A program made the position numbers and the translations under genes. A stretch of DNA of 64,000 nucleotides, taken from positions 1,240,001 to 1,304,000 of the forward strand of contig NZ_CP034752.1 in assembly GCF_004295645.1 (NCBI RefSeq), in the 5' to 3' direction. How positions within the stretch are numbered: the first letter of the stretch is position 1; every line of letters begins with the position of its first letter. This stretch comes from Limnobaculum zhutongyuii (lineage in GTDB: Bacteria; Pseudomonadota; Gammaproteobacteria; Enterobacterales; Enterobacteriaceae). The notes beneath the pieces were generated by a model. That model worked only from the letters and a program-made list of their open reading frames with translations. It was not told the origin of the DNA and did not search any database. Of the stretch, positions 42,512-52,592 are shown in pieces.

Positions 42512-43627
42512 TTACAGCATGGTTCTGATATTAATTTCAGATGGAATGGTATGTCCCTGCCAGTAGAGTTCCGCAGCAATCTTAGCCGCAACCTGGCGAT
42601 ACAGTTCACTAAATTCACTGTCCGGATTTGAAATCACTGTTGGTTGACCGCGATCCAGATCTTCACGAATAGTGATATGCAGCGGTAATTGGCCTAACAG
42701 TTGACTACCGTGTTTAGCAATCAGCTTCTCTGCGCCACCGGTGCCGAAAATAGCTTCCTGATGACCACAATTGCTGCAAATATGAATGCTCATATTTTCA
42801 ACGATACCCAACACCGGAACGTGAACCTTCTCAAACATCACCAGCCCTTTCATCGCATCGACTAATGCAACATCCTGCGGAGTAGTAACGATAACCGCTC
42901 CCGTCACCGGAATGTTCTGCGACAGAGTCAGTTGAATATCACCGGTTCCCGGCGGCATATCAATGATCAGATAGTCCAAATCAGGCCATAAGGTATCCTG
43001 CAGCAGCTGTAACAACGCTTTGCTGGCCATTGGCCCACGCCATACCATGGCATTCCCATCTTCCACCAAATAACCAATGGAGTTAGTTGCCAAACCATGG
43101 GCCATAATAGGAGCCATATGCTCGCCGTCCGGCGAGGTTGGACGCTCATTGGCCGTACCTAACATGGTTGGAATTGAAGGACCATAAATGTCAGCATCAA
43201 GAATGCCCACTTTGACACCTTCGGCTGCCAGCGCCAGCGCCAAGTTTACCGCGGTACTGGATTTTCCCACGCCACCTTTACCGGAACTCACAGCAATAAT
43301 ATTTTTTACGCCTTTCACTCCCGCCTGATCGTTAGCACGTTTTAGAGTGACAACGTTATTATGCAGGCGCCATTCAACCGAAGCGGCACCAGTGGCTTTA
43401 ATCAGCTCAGCACTTTTTTCTGCTTTTAACGCTTCAAACCCGGTTTTCCAGGCAAACGGCATGTGCAGTTCGATATGTAATACGTTATCTAACATTGCGC
43501 AGTGATGAAGAGCTTTAAGCTGGCTCAAATTTTTCTTTAGTGTTGGATGGGTGAACGTAGCGAGCAGCTCTGTAACCTGTTGGTTTAATGCTTCTGGCGT
43601 CACTGACCCTTGGGATTGTTGGTTCAT
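42512..43627 (-). CDS. mrp: Iron-sulfur cluster carrier ATPase Mrp/ApbC
   Basis: A 371-residue P-loop NTPase that carries and delivers Fe-S clusters. Residues 1-85 form a MIP18/DUF59-like domain; the deviant Walker A SSGKGGVGKSST is near 109-120, followed by the switch DADIYGPS and DMPPGTGD. The CSNCG (CxxC) at about 284-288 binds the bridging cluster in the dimer. Divergent from metG, as in E. coli. Confidence 0.96.
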   Translation of the reverse strand: MNQQSQGSVTPEALNQQVTELLATFTHPTLKKNLSQLKALHHCAMLDNVLHIELHMPFAWKTGFEALKAEKSAELIKATGAASVEWRLHNNVVTLKRANDQAGVKGVKNIIAVSSGKGGVGKSSTAVNLALALAAEGVKVGILDADIYGPSIPTMLGTANERPTSPDGEHMAPIMAHGLATNSIGYLVEDGNAMVWRGPMASKALLQLLQDTLWPDLDYLIIDMPPGTGDIQLTLSQNIPVTGAVIVTTPQDVALVDAMKGLVMFEKVHVPVLGIVENMSIHICSNCGHQEAIFGTGGAEKLIAKHGSQLLGQLPLHITIREDLDRGQPTVISNPDSEFSELYRQVAAKIAAELYWQGHTIPSEINIRTML

Positions 43628-43912
43628 CCCTACTCCTCTTTATTATCAGCTAGTTTTACGACAAACATGACTATACATGCATGGCGACTCATACTGCCTA
43701 TTAGCATAACAGATGACGAATAAAAACACGTAACCTTGTTCAGCAGTTATTCCCCCTCCAACAAAGTGTTTCATCCATAAAAAAGAAGCAATGCCTGCAC
43801 TCAATCAAAAATTATCGTCATCAGAAGGAAATAGCACCTAGCCGTGTGTGATTCAATCAGTTAACATCAATGGTTCCCATTCATTCCACTTAACAAAGAT
43901 AAGACACTAACT

Positions 43913-45610
43913 ATGGCTCAAGTCGCGAAAAAAATACTGGTGACCTGTGCGCTACCATACGCAAACGGTTCAATTCATCTCGGTCATATTCTCGAGCATA
44001 TTCAGGCAGACATTTGGGTCCGTTATCAGCGAATGCGTGGACACCAGGTTAACTTTATCTGTGCTGATGATGCCCACGGCACACCTATTATGCTGAAAGC
44101 TCAGCAACTTGGTGTTACCCCTGAGAGCATGATTGATGAGATGAGCCTTGAACACCAGAAGGATTTCGCAGGCTTCTCTATTAGTTACGATAACTATCAC
44201 TCCACACACAGTGAAGAGAACCGTGAGTTATCCGAGCTTATCTATGGTCGGTTAAAATCTAACGGTTTTATTAAAAACCGTACCATTTCTCAGCTGTACG
44301 ATCCTGAGAAATCAATGTTCCTGCCGGACCGATTTGTAAAAGGCACCTGCCCCAGATGTAAAGCGCCAGACCAATACGGTGACAACTGTGAAGTTTGTGG
44401 TGCCACTTACAGCCCTACAGAGCTGATTAATCCGCGCTCTGTCGTTTCAGGTGCAACACCAGAAATGCGTGAAACCGAGCACTTCTTCTTTGATCTGCCT
44501 GCGTTTCAGGAAATGCTGCAGGCCTGGACTCGCTCAGGTGCCTTGCAGGAACAAGTGGCGAACAAAATGCAGGAGTGGTTTGATACCGGTCTGCAACAGT
44601 GGGATATCACCCGCGACGCCCCTTACTTCGGTTTTGAAATTCCGGATGCGCCGGGCAAATACTTCTATGTCTGGCTGGATGCGCCAATTGGTTACATGGG
44701 CTCATTTAAAAACCTGTGCAACAAGCGTGATGATTTAAGTTTTGATGAATACTGGCGTGAAGGTTCCGATGCCGAGCTTTATCACTTTATCGGCAAAGAT
44801 ATTGTCTACTTCCACAGTCTGTTCTGGCCAGCCATGCTGGAAGGCAGCCAGTTCCGTAAGCCAAGCAATCTGTTTGTACATGGCTATGTCACGGTTAACG
44901 GCGCTAAGATGTCTAAATCGCGCGGTACCTTTATTCAGGCAAGTACCTATCTGAAGCATCTGGATCCAGACTGTCTGCGTTATTACTACGCGGCGAAGCT
45001 CTCTTCCCGTATTGATGATATCGATCTCAATCTGGAAGACTTTGTACAGCGCGTTAATGCCGATATCGTGAATAAAGTGGTTAATCTGGCCTCCCGTAAT
45101 GCCGGATTTATCAATAAACGTTTTGATGGTCAATTATCCACAAAACTGGCCGATCCTGAGCTATACAAAACCTTTATCCAGTCGGCAAAAACCATTGCTG
45201 AATACTATGACCAGCGTGAATTCAACAAAGCGATTCGCGAAATTATGGCTCTGGCCGATATTGCTAACCGTTACGTTGATGAACAGGCACCATGGGTAGT
45301 AGCGAAAGAAGAAGGCCGGGATGAAGATCTGCAACTAATTTGCTCGATGGGTATCAATATGTTCCGCGTATTGATGACCTATCTGAAACCAGTTCTGCCA
45401 TCACTGACTGAACGTGCAGAAGCGTTCCTGAATAAAGAACTGCATTGGGATGAGATTGAACAACCGTTATCAGGTCATAAAGTTAACGGATTCAAAGCGC
45501 TATTTAACCGCATTGATAGTGATAAGGTTGATGCGATGGTTGAATCATCCAAAGCCGATCTACAGGCTATGCAGTCTGGTGCGCCAAAAGCAGCAGCGAC
45601 AGGTCCGTGA
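43913..45610 (+). CDS. metG: Methionine--tRNA ligase, catalytic and anticodon-binding part (frameshifted before C-terminal domain)
   Basis: MetG charges tRNA-Met and initiator tRNA. This frame (565 residues) contains the class I signature HLGH near residues 22-25, the zinc knuckle CPRC...CEVC (about 146-162), KMSKS (about 333-337) and the anticodon-binding helical domain. It stops at TGA 45608-45610 after a Ala/Pro-rich linker (GAPKAAATGP). The dimerising C-terminal domain continues in another frame (45609-45950). In E. coli a C-terminally truncated monomer of about 550 residues remains catalytically active, so this product could support growth. Reading errors are a plausible alternative. Confidence 0.93.
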   Translation: MAQVAKKILVTCALPYANGSIHLGHILEHIQADIWVRYQRMRGHQVNFICADDAHGTPIMLKAQQLGVTPESMIDEMSLEHQKDFAGFSISYDNYHSTHSEENRELSELIYGRLKSNGFIKNRTISQLYDPEKSMFLPDRFVKGTCPRCKAPDQYGDNCEVCGATYSPTELINPRSVVSGATPEMRETEHFFFDLPAFQEMLQAWTRSGALQEQVANKMQEWFDTGLQQWDITRDAPYFGFEIPDAPGKYFYVWLDAPIGYMGSFKNLCNKRDDLSFDEYWREGSDAELYHFIGKDIVYFHSLFWPAMLEGSQFRKPSNLFVHGYVTVNGAKMSKSRGTFIQASTYLKHLDPDCLRYYYAAKLSSRIDDIDLNLEDFVQRVNADIVNKVVNLASRNAGFINKRFDGQLSTKLADPELYKTFIQSAKTIAEYYDQREFNKAIREIMALADIANRYVDEQAPWVVAKEEGRDEDLQLICSMGINMFRVLMTYLKPVLPSLTERAEAFLNKELHWDEIEQPLSGHKVNGFKALFNRIDSDKVDAMVESSKADLQAMQSGAPKAAATGP

Positions 45611-45950
45611 GCCGATTGCTGAAACCATTACTTTTGATGATTTTGCTAAAGTTGATTTGCGCGTGGCGTTAATCAAGCAGGCCGAAGAAGTGGAAGGTTC
45701 AGACAAACTGCTACGCCTGACTCTGGACCTAGGCGGTGAAATTCGCCAGGTATTCTCTGGTATCAAGAGTGCCTATCCAGACCCGAAAGCCCTTGAAGGC
45801 CGTCTGACGGTGATGGTGGCTAATCTGGCACCAAGAAAGATGCGTTTTGGCGTGTCAGAAGGCATGGTCATGGCAGCAGGCCCTGGCGGTAACGATATCT
45901 TCCTGTTAACACCGGATAGCGGCGCTCAACCGGGAATGTCGGTTAAGTAA
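45609..45950 (+). pseudogene. metG: C-terminal tRNA-binding/dimerisation domain of MetG, out of frame
   Basis: About 113 residues (EPIAETITFDDFAKVDL to the end) with the MetG C-terminal OB-fold, including LRLTLDLGG, VFSGI and PRKMRFGVSEGMVMAAG. Removing one base (for example T at 45608) makes the linker read TGPEPIAETITFDDF, which lines up with the E. coli protein. There is no ATG or ribosome binding site at the junction, so it is not a separate gene by itself. Confidence 0.85.
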
Positions 45951-45965
45951 CTTTTCCAGTGTAAA

Positions 45966-46000
45966 AATAAGGGCTATGAAATTTCATAGCCCTTATTATT
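45966..46000 (+). terminator. Terminator of metG
   Basis: A 16-bp perfect palindrome (45966-45997; arms AATAAGGGCTATGAAA and complement) with T-rich end; in practice a stem of about 14 pairs with a tight loop. The minus strand reads it towards no gene end, since cirA ends 115 bp away. Confidence 0.8.
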
Positions 46001-46114
46001 TCTACCTTCTCTTCAAAGAATATTTCCACCGTAAATAGCAATTACTCATATTACCCCTGCCCGGTCGAAAAATTCTGAGTCTTCGGTATTTGAATACTCA
46101 GTTAAGCAATAACA

Positions 46115-48076
46115 TCAGAATGAATAATCCGCAGCCACAAAATAACGGCGACCTTCTTCGTTATAGCTGTAAATATCCCTATCCAGTTCTTTGTCTAACA
46201 GGTTTAATATTCCGGCGCGTAATTTCAGGTTTTTCGTTACCTGATATGCTCCCCCGGTGTTCCAAACCACATACCCCCCAGGAGTAGATACCGCTGGCGT
46301 AATGGAACGTTGCTTACCCGTGTAGTTAGCTGAAGCATAGAAAGACCAGTCATCGGTTGGTTTCCAGTCCAGCGTACCGTTTGCGGTATGGAATGGACGC
46401 TCCTTCAGTGGCTTATTGCCGCCGTTGCTTAAGTCGCGAGCATCGTTATAGGTGTAATTTAACCGTACTTTCCAGACGTCATTAATTGGAACGGCCACCT
46501 CGGTTTCAACTCCACGAACCCGCGCTTTATTTACGTTATAGTAAGCAAACATCGGTTTGCCCGTTGTCGGGTCAAGACCAATAAAGTTAGGATAATTGAC
46601 CGCATCCGCCTTATTAGCAGTACGTGATATGTTAATCATATCTTCAATATTATTTTCAAATACCGTAACGCTGCCGCTCACCCCATCCAGAATGCCGTCA
46701 TCTCCGGCATAATACACACCAAGTTCATAGTTCTCACTGGTTTCTGGTTTCAGGTCTGGCGTTCCAGAAATAATACATGACCCTCTACAAGAGTTAGACT
46801 GCCAGTCCGGACTTAGCTGTAACAGTGAAGGTGCTTTGAACGCTTTCGCCCAACCACCCTTTAAGGTGACTGTATTGGTTGCGTTATATACCAGATAGGT
46901 TCTTGGGCTCCAGTGGTCACCATAATCTTCATGGTCATCGACCCGGGTTCCTGCCGTTAGTGCCAGATTATCAAAAATACGCCATTCATCTTCCAGAAAC
47001 AGTGCATGCTGTTTGGTAGAGGTGGAGCCACTTCCCTGCAGGTTCACTGGATCCTTTAACTCATCGCGACGTAGTTCACCGCCAAAGGTCATGGTTTGAT
47101 TAATAGCGTCAATCGGCAGAATAAATTTACCATCCAGTGAGTTGCTTTCCGATGTCAGCTTTTGCGTAGTGTAGTTATCAATCTTCTCGCCATAAAAGCG
47201 CAATTCTGAACTGGCAAATCCCCAGCGGCCATTATGTGAAAGGCCATAGTTTTGACGCTCAAGACGCGTTTTATCCAGTGAATTCGACTCTCTGTCCTGA
47301 CGGTCAAAGCCGTAGTTCATCAGAAATTCATGGTCGTCATTGGGTGTGACAGAGAATTCAACATTACCATCACGGCTGTTATAGCCTTCAATAGCCCCGG
47401 TTATTCCAGTGGCGCTGGTTGCCGACTTATTCGGCTTATCCTTATCCCGGTGGGCAAAATTACCATAGGTCTTCACCGATAGCAGATCGTCAATCAAAGG
47501 CCCACTGGCATAAAGACTGGTGTTAAAACTGTCGCGTTTATCTCGGTTTTCCTGAATAGTGCTATCAACACTGACCGAACCGGTCCAACTCTTTTTCACC
47601 TTCTTAGTAATGATATTAACGACACCGCCCAAGGCATCAGAGCCGTACAGTGAAGACATTGGCCCACGAACCACTTCAATGCGTTCAATCGCATTAACCG
47701 GAACCCAGCTTAAGTCATAATCGTTATGGCGAAACACCGCATTGCGGGAATTTACACGTTTACCGTCAACCAGAATCAGCGTATAGCCGCTATCCAGTCC
47801 ACGAATACTGACACCTTTACGGTTATCTCCTTCATTGGTTAACTGAATACCCGGTACTTCCTGCAAAATATCCTTCAAATTTTGCACCGGTTTCTTTTGT
47901 AAATCTTCACCGGTAATAACACTAATGCTGGCTGGCGCATCTTTGATGTTCTGCTCCACGGCTGAAGCCGTTACCACCATAGTGTCACCTTCCGCCGCCA
48001 ACACCGAAGTACTGGTAAATATAATTGGTACAAATATCCCTGCCCGAATCATTGGATTAAGCACTAACCTGGTCAT
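46115..48076 (-). CDS. cirA: Catecholate siderophore TonB-dependent receptor CirA
   Basis: CirA imports catecholate iron complexes (dihydroxybenzoylserine and related) through the outer membrane, powered by TonB. 653 residues with signal peptide (cleavage after VLA, about 27), TonB box-like GDTMVVTAS, plug domain (DAPASISVITGEDL to VVNIITKK, about 40-165) and a 22-strand barrel ending in the aromatic YSF. Sequence closely follows E. coli CirA (KGVSIRGLDSGYTLILVDGK, FKAPSLLQLSPDW), and linkage to lysP is shared in a broad sense. Upstream Fur boxes. Good ribosome binding site (AGAGGA). Confidence 0.93.
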   Translation of the reverse strand: MTRLVLNPMIRAGIFVPIIFTSTSVLAAEGDTMVVTASAVEQNIKDAPASISVITGEDLQKKPVQNLKDILQEVPGIQLTNEGDNRKGVSIRGLDSGYTLILVDGKRVNSRNAVFRHNDYDLSWVPVNAIERIEVVRGPMSSLYGSDALGGVVNIITKKVKKSWTGSVSVDSTIQENRDKRDSFNTSLYASGPLIDDLLSVKTYGNFAHRDKDKPNKSATSATGITGAIEGYNSRDGNVEFSVTPNDDHEFLMNYGFDRQDRESNSLDKTRLERQNYGLSHNGRWGFASSELRFYGEKIDNYTTQKLTSESNSLDGKFILPIDAINQTMTFGGELRRDELKDPVNLQGSGSTSTKQHALFLEDEWRIFDNLALTAGTRVDDHEDYGDHWSPRTYLVYNATNTVTLKGGWAKAFKAPSLLQLSPDWQSNSCRGSCIISGTPDLKPETSENYELGVYYAGDDGILDGVSGSVTVFENNIEDMINISRTANKADAVNYPNFIGLDPTTGKPMFAYYNVNKARVRGVETEVAVPINDVWKVRLNYTYNDARDLSNGGNKPLKERPFHTANGTLDWKPTDDWSFYASANYTGKQRSITPAVSTPGGYVVWNTGGAYQVTKNLKLRAGILNLLDKELDRDIYSYNEEGRRYFVAADYSF

Positions 48077-48093
48077 CTAAGTCCTCTACCATT

Positions 48094-48131
48094 GGTAATG
48101 ATAATAATTTTTTATAATGATTATTATTTAC
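48094..48131 (-). promoter_or_regulatory. Fur-box-like tandem sites close to the cirA start
   Basis: Two adjoining 19-base stretches, GGTAATGATAATAATTTTT and TATAATGATTATTATTTAC, resemble the GATAATGATAATCATTATC Fur consensus, 18-55 bp before the start. Confidence 0.55.
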
Positions 48132-48256
48132 AGTTAGAATTAAATGCTCACTATTCCAGAAAAACCACATCACCATCATACCCATTAGAATTCTATGGTT
48201 ATTAATTTCCACTTATCTCAAAAATACGATGTGATTGATGGGGTGAACACATTAAA

Positions 48257-48275
48257 ACAAATGATAATCATTATC
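48257..48275 (-). promoter_or_regulatory. Fur box upstream of cirA
   Basis: ACAAATGATAATCATTATC matches the 19-bp Fur consensus in 17 positions, including the whole central palindrome. Confidence 0.8.
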
Positions 48276-48365
48276 AATAAAATGATACAAAAAAACACAT
48301 TTAAATTAACATTGTTAATACTAAGGAATTAAAGTGACAGATGAGAACCAGGAGGATCGAGCAGT

Positions 48366-48397
48366 AAAAAAGCCGCGATAATTATCACGGCTTTTCA
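48366..48397 (-). terminator. Terminator of the second TonB-dependent receptor gene
   Basis: A 14-pair stem with one mismatch (AAAAGCCGTGATAA / TTATCGCGGCTTTT on the minus strand) followed by more T, 20 bp past the stop codon. Confidence 0.85.
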
Positions 48398-48416
48398 TGT
48401 TAACGGGTTGCTTTTA

Positions 48417-50561
48417 TCAGAATGAAGCCGTTATTGAAGCGTAGTAAGTTCTACCAGGAACATAATAGTTATTACCGGATGAAGCACTTCCTGATGGCTC
48501 AGAAGAGACAAGATCTTTATCGAACAGGTTATCGATACCGGCATTAAAACGGAAATTCTTAGTTATCTTATATTGGCCAGATAAACCATAAAGCGTGTAG
48601 GAATTTCTGATACGCGCAGTTGCAGTACTACCGCGAGATTCCTGATCGGCTTTATTGTTTAAGCCTAACATTTTTCCGTAATAATGAGCGCTGAATGAGA
48701 AATCAAGATCTTGCGTTACGCTCCAGTCCAGTGATGAATAACTGGTGAATTTAGGCGTAGTGACCAGCATCACACCCTGATCGTCCTCTGCTTTTATCAT
48801 ACGGGTATAGTTATTACGTAAGGTTAATTTCTGCAGGAACTGGCCTTTTGGCTCACTGATCAGAGGAATATTCAGATTACCTTCAATGCCCTGAGTTCTG
48901 GCGGAATCCAGGTTCACACGTTCTAACCAGTAACGACCCGATTTATCTCCGGTGATATAGCCAATTGGCGCAGTAGCTAATTTATTTTTGAAACGACTAT
49001 CAAAGAAAGTGATGCCTGCATCCCATCCTTCATAATTAAATAATGCACCAACTTCCCAGTTTTCGGAAGTTTCAGGCTTCAGATTGCCATTACTGACGAT
49101 ATAACAGCCGCCACCGGTATAGTCTGCATAACCATTGCATCCAGCGCCTTTTGACTCTTCAACAAAACCTGGACTGGCCTGACGTATCGTTGGCGCTTTG
49201 AAGCCTTCTGAATATCCGCCTTTCAATGTCAAATAATCATTAGCCTGATAAACCAGATAGGCTCTTGGTGTGGTTTGATCGCCATATTCGGTATCATCAT
49301 AGCGAACCCCCAGCGTCAACGTCAGATCGTCTAATAACCCAATCTGATCTTCAACAAATACGCCTTTACTGGTTGCCTCTCCGGTATGTTTGCCATAAGA
49401 AGCGGCAGCATATTTATTGGTGCCCATCGATCTTGGGTTGTTGAGCTCTTCTTTCATCCACTGGCCACCAATAGTGACATTGTGTGGTAACCAAAGCTCG
49501 AAAGGTAGATTGATATCCCCTTCAATAATCTTATCTTTGCCTCGGATTTTGGTATCTTCAGTCCCTACCAGTGCTCCCCCTGAAATCACCGGCACATCGC
49601 TGGCTGAGTTTTTATATTTATTCTCATAAGCGGTTAATCTGACGCTACCAAAATCAAATAGTCCACGATAAGCGGCGGAATAGTTTTCACGTTCCAGCTT
49701 GGAAATACCACGTAAACCAACTTCATCACCATCCAGAGTCTCGCCAGGAATACCCTCTTCCGTTCCCTGTAATGTACCAATACTTACCTGATGGTTATCT
49801 GTGATATCCCAACTTAAATCTGCACCATAGCTATAACGTTTCTTACCTTCCTGACCACTCCCCCAACGCAAAGCACTGGTATCGGTTTTATCCGCATCAC
49901 GTTTATTCCATGAGCCATTCATACGTAACGTAAAACCATTGCCTAATGGGCCACCAACGCTACCGGTATAAGTCGTAGTCTCACCACTTTTAGAATCTTC
50001 TGGCTGACGAGTACCGATAGTTAAAGCGCCGTTCCACTCTTTATTGTTCTTTTTAGTGATAATGTTAACTACCCCACCCATGGCATCAGAACCATATAGC
50101 GTAGACATTGGGCCTCGAACAATTTCAATGCGCTCAATAGATTCAACTGGGATCCAGTTAATATCATCAAAATAGTTTTGTTGGGTGGTCTTGAGGCCGT
50201 TACTGGAACCAATACGTTTTCCATCTACCAGTAACAATGTATAGGAAGCAGGCATACCGCGCAGTTGAATACCGGAACTAACGTCAGTACCAATGGCTTT
50301 ACTTACCCCTGCAACGCGTTCAAGAATATCGGCAAGATCGGTTGATGCCGTTCCCATCTCTTTTTCTAACTGTTCAGAGGTCACAACAGAAATACTGGCA
50401 GGCGCATCCTTAAAGCGTTGTTCAACACCGGAGGCTGTCACCACCATTACATTACCGCTATCATTCTCTTCAGCTACCGCCTGTGTAGTAACCAGCCCCA
50501 ATAGCGGAAGACAAAATCCAGCATATTTTATTGGATTAAATTTAAATGTGTTTGTGTTCAT
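48417..50561 (-). CDS. TonB-dependent siderophore receptor, YiuR/IrgA-like
   Basis: A 714-residue outer-membrane receptor: signal peptide (to about AVA, residue 30), TonB box region (VMVVTASGVEQ), plug domain (about 45-170) and barrel ending in ITASF. Related to CirA, IrgA and the Yersinia receptor YiuR, ligand probably a catecholate or its degradation product. Start set at 50561 (MNTNTFKF), with AAGGG adjacent; ATG 50573 is possible. The longer frame starting at 50621 would begin inside the Fur box, so it is rejected. The adjacent ABC genes resemble the yiuABC arrangement. Confidence 0.88.
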   Translation of the reverse strand: MNTNTFKFNPIKYAGFCLPLLGLVTTQAVAEENDSGNVMVVTASGVEQRFKDAPASISVVTSEQLEKEMGTASTDLADILERVAGVSKAIGTDVSSGIQLRGMPASYTLLLVDGKRIGSSNGLKTTQQNYFDDINWIPVESIERIEIVRGPMSTLYGSDAMGGVVNIITKKNNKEWNGALTIGTRQPEDSKSGETTTYTGSVGGPLGNGFTLRMNGSWNKRDADKTDTSALRWGSGQEGKKRYSYGADLSWDITDNHQVSIGTLQGTEEGIPGETLDGDEVGLRGISKLERENYSAAYRGLFDFGSVRLTAYENKYKNSASDVPVISGGALVGTEDTKIRGKDKIIEGDINLPFELWLPHNVTIGGQWMKEELNNPRSMGTNKYAAASYGKHTGEATSKGVFVEDQIGLLDDLTLTLGVRYDDTEYGDQTTPRAYLVYQANDYLTLKGGYSEGFKAPTIRQASPGFVEESKGAGCNGYADYTGGGCYIVSNGNLKPETSENWEVGALFNYEGWDAGITFFDSRFKNKLATAPIGYITGDKSGRYWLERVNLDSARTQGIEGNLNIPLISEPKGQFLQKLTLRNNYTRMIKAEDDQGVMLVTTPKFTSYSSLDWSVTQDLDFSFSAHYYGKMLGLNNKADQESRGSTATARIRNSYTLYGLSGQYKITKNFRFNAGIDNLFDKDLVSSEPSGSASSGNNYYVPGRTYYASITASF

Positions 50562-50600
50562 CCCTTCATCCATAAATGTAAATACAAAATAAAAAAGAAC

Positions 50601-50625
50601 GCTAATGATAATTAATATCATTAGC
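50601..50625 (-). promoter_or_regulatory. Fur box of the second receptor gene
   Basis: GCTAATGAT / ATCATTAGC, a 9-bp inverted repeat with a 7-base centre, centred in a GATAATTAATATC Fur-type palindrome, 40 bp before the chosen start. Confidence 0.75.
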
Positions 50626-50696
50626 GTTACGAAGGGATTAAAGTTTTTTTGCGACCGCTATCTAACTTTTAACAAAAATATAAACAACTAACGCAT

Positions 50697-51485
50697 TCAA
50701 TATATTGGATGTTCGACTAAACCATCAATTAATACCTGTGGACGCCCCTGAGAGCAGCGTTCAATACGACCACGAACCCCGTAAACTTGCGCCAGGCTTT
50801 CAGGTGTGATCACTTCGTCAGGTTTACCATCAGCAATAAGATTGCCATTTTGCAGCATCAGAACATGATCCGCATGATGCAAAGCGATATTGATATCATG
50901 AACCACCACTACCGTGATGATATTGCGTTTAATCGTCTCTTTGCGTACCAAATCCATGACATGAAATTGATAGTTGAGATCCAATGCGCTTAATGGTTCA
51001 TCAAGCAACAATAGTGACGGTTGGCGAATCAGAGATTGGGCTAAGCCAACTAATTGCTTCTGCCCACCTGAAAGTTGATCCAGATAGCTCAATGCCAGAT
51101 GAGAAATACCCAGCTGTTGCAACAGTGCCATTACTTCGGCTTCGCCTTTTTCTGTATGGCTACCACCGGAAGCTCTCTGAGCAACCACGATAGATTCGAG
51201 CACATGCAGATGCACTCCGGCAGGCAATGATTGAGGCAGATAAACCACGCTTTTCGCCCGTTGGGCAAAAGGCTGTTTCATTAAATCCTGACCATCCAGC
51301 AGTAGTTCACCGGTCGCGTGATTCAATCCGGCAAAAGAACGTAATAAGGTCGATTTACCACTACCGTTAGGACCTAACAGAACAGTAATTTCCCCTCTTG
51401 ATAACCCAGGGATCGACAGGTCAGTGATGATTTTTTTTCTCGGGTAACCCGCATTAAAATGATTCGCTTGTAAACCAGTCATCAT
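50697..51485 (-). CDS. Iron-siderophore ABC transporter ATPase (FepC/FecE family)
   Basis: A 262-residue ATPase with Walker A GPNGSGKST (38-46), signature LSGGQKQL and Walker B LLLLDEPLSALD, plus the H-loop VVVHD. It powers import by the adjacent permease. The start ATG overlaps the permease stop (ATGA), a sign of coupled translation. Last gene of the operon. Confidence 0.92.
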   Translation of the reverse strand: MMTGLQANHFNAGYPRKKIITDLSIPGLSRGEITVLLGPNGSGKSTLLRSFAGLNHATGELLLDGQDLMKQPFAQRAKSVVYLPQSLPAGVHLHVLESIVVAQRASGGSHTEKGEAEVMALLQQLGISHLALSYLDQLSGGQKQLVGLAQSLIRQPSLLLLDEPLSALDLNYQFHVMDLVRKETIKRNIITVVVVHDINIALHHADHVLMLQNGNLIADGKPDEVITPESLAQVYGVRGRIERCSQGRPQVLIDGLVEHPIY

Positions 51486-52564
51486 ACCTGCCCTCTGTGG
51501 CGCAAAATGATGCTCAGGAAGAATGGAACACCCACTAATGAAGTCACAATACCAACCGGAATAATCACACCAGGAATCAAGTTTTTAGAGGCTACAGAGG
51601 CCATCGATAATACCAACGCACCAATTAAAGCACTGGCTGGCAGATAAAAGCGATGGTCTTCACCAAAAATCAGACGGGCAATATGCGGTGCAACCAGACC
51701 GATGAAACCAATCGGCCCAACAAATGCCACCGCCAAAGCAGATAACATACTGATACGCAGCAATGTCGTCAGTCGTAAACGACGAACATCAATACCAAAG
51801 CTGATTGCCCGGTCTTCACCTAATCTTAACGCCGTCAGTTTCCAGGCGTTCATCATTGACCATGGGAACAGAACCAGGAACACCGCTAACAGAATGCCTA
51901 ATTTTATCCAGGTTGCTCGCGCCAGGCTTCCCATCGTCCAGAAAACCAGTCCCTGAAGCGTATCTTCAGATGCGATAAACTGCATCATGGAAACCAATGC
52001 ATTAAAGGTAAACACCAGGGCAATACCAAACAGCACGACACCCGAGGTGGCAACCCTTGTCCAGCGAGTTACCGCATCCAGCATAAACGCTGCCAGTAAG
52101 GCAAAAATGAACGCATTGGCAGAAATAAACCATTGAGGATCAATGCCGGGGATACCAATCCCCAATACGATAGCTAGCGCCGCACCGAAAGCAGCCGCAG
52201 AGGAAACCCCTAAAGTAAAGGGACTGGCTAATGGGTTATTCAGAATGGTTTGCATTTCTGCACCAGCCAAACCCAAAGCCATTCCTACCACTATTGCCAT
52301 CAGGGCATAAGGCAGGCGAATATCCCAAACGATAACCTGAGTTCCGGCATCAACCGTTTCAGAATGCCACAATGTTTGCCACAGTTCTGCTATCGTGAGG
52401 CCCGAAGGCCCCATGATAAAATCAAGCACAAGAGATCCAATAATTGCCAGCAAAACGATGGCTAAAATCATCAAGCGCTTACGCAAAATGCGATGATAAC
52501 GACCCATTACACCCACTTCAGCCGGGGTATTAGCTTTTACTGCCGAATTGCTACTTATGCTCAT
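51482..52564 (-). CDS. Iron-siderophore ABC transporter permease (FecCD family)
   Basis: A 360-residue protein with about nine to ten transmembrane helices and the conserved FecCD segments LALAGAEMQTILNNPLASPFTLGVSSAAAFGA-type stretch (about 93-125) and GPIGFIGLVAPHIAR near 270-285, which contacts the ATPase. Only one permease gene is present, so the functional unit is likely a homodimer, as in BtuC or YiuB. Confidence 0.92.
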   Translation of the reverse strand: MSISSNSAVKANTPAEVGVMGRYHRILRKRLMILAIVLLAIIGSLVLDFIMGPSGLTIAELWQTLWHSETVDAGTQVIVWDIRLPYALMAIVVGMALGLAGAEMQTILNNPLASPFTLGVSSAAAFGAALAIVLGIGIPGIDPQWFISANAFIFALLAAFMLDAVTRWTRVATSGVVLFGIALVFTFNALVSMMQFIASEDTLQGLVFWTMGSLARATWIKLGILLAVFLVLFPWSMMNAWKLTALRLGEDRAISFGIDVRRLRLTTLLRISMLSALAVAFVGPIGFIGLVAPHIARLIFGEDHRFYLPASALIGALVLSMASVASKNLIPGVIIPVGIVTSLVGVPFFLSIILRHRGQV

Positions 52565-52592
52565 TCAATGACAACCATTGCTGCTTTATAGA

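Larger units (their letters stand above)
48077..48416. other. Intergenic region upstream of cirA
   Basis: 340 bp holding two Fur-box regions and the terminator of the neighbouring receptor gene; otherwise nothing recognised. Confidence 0.55.

Noticed and set aside
45600..45612. Programmed +1 frameshift in metG, like prfB
   Set aside because: CCG-TGA is followed by GCC, and re-pairing from CCG to CGT in the P-site is poor; no strong Shine-Dalgarno-like stimulator at the correct spacing. A simple indel is more likely.
50562..50621. N-terminal extension of the second TonB-dependent receptor (start at 50621)
   Set aside because: The start would lie within the Fur box, and the extension precedes an already complete signal peptide.
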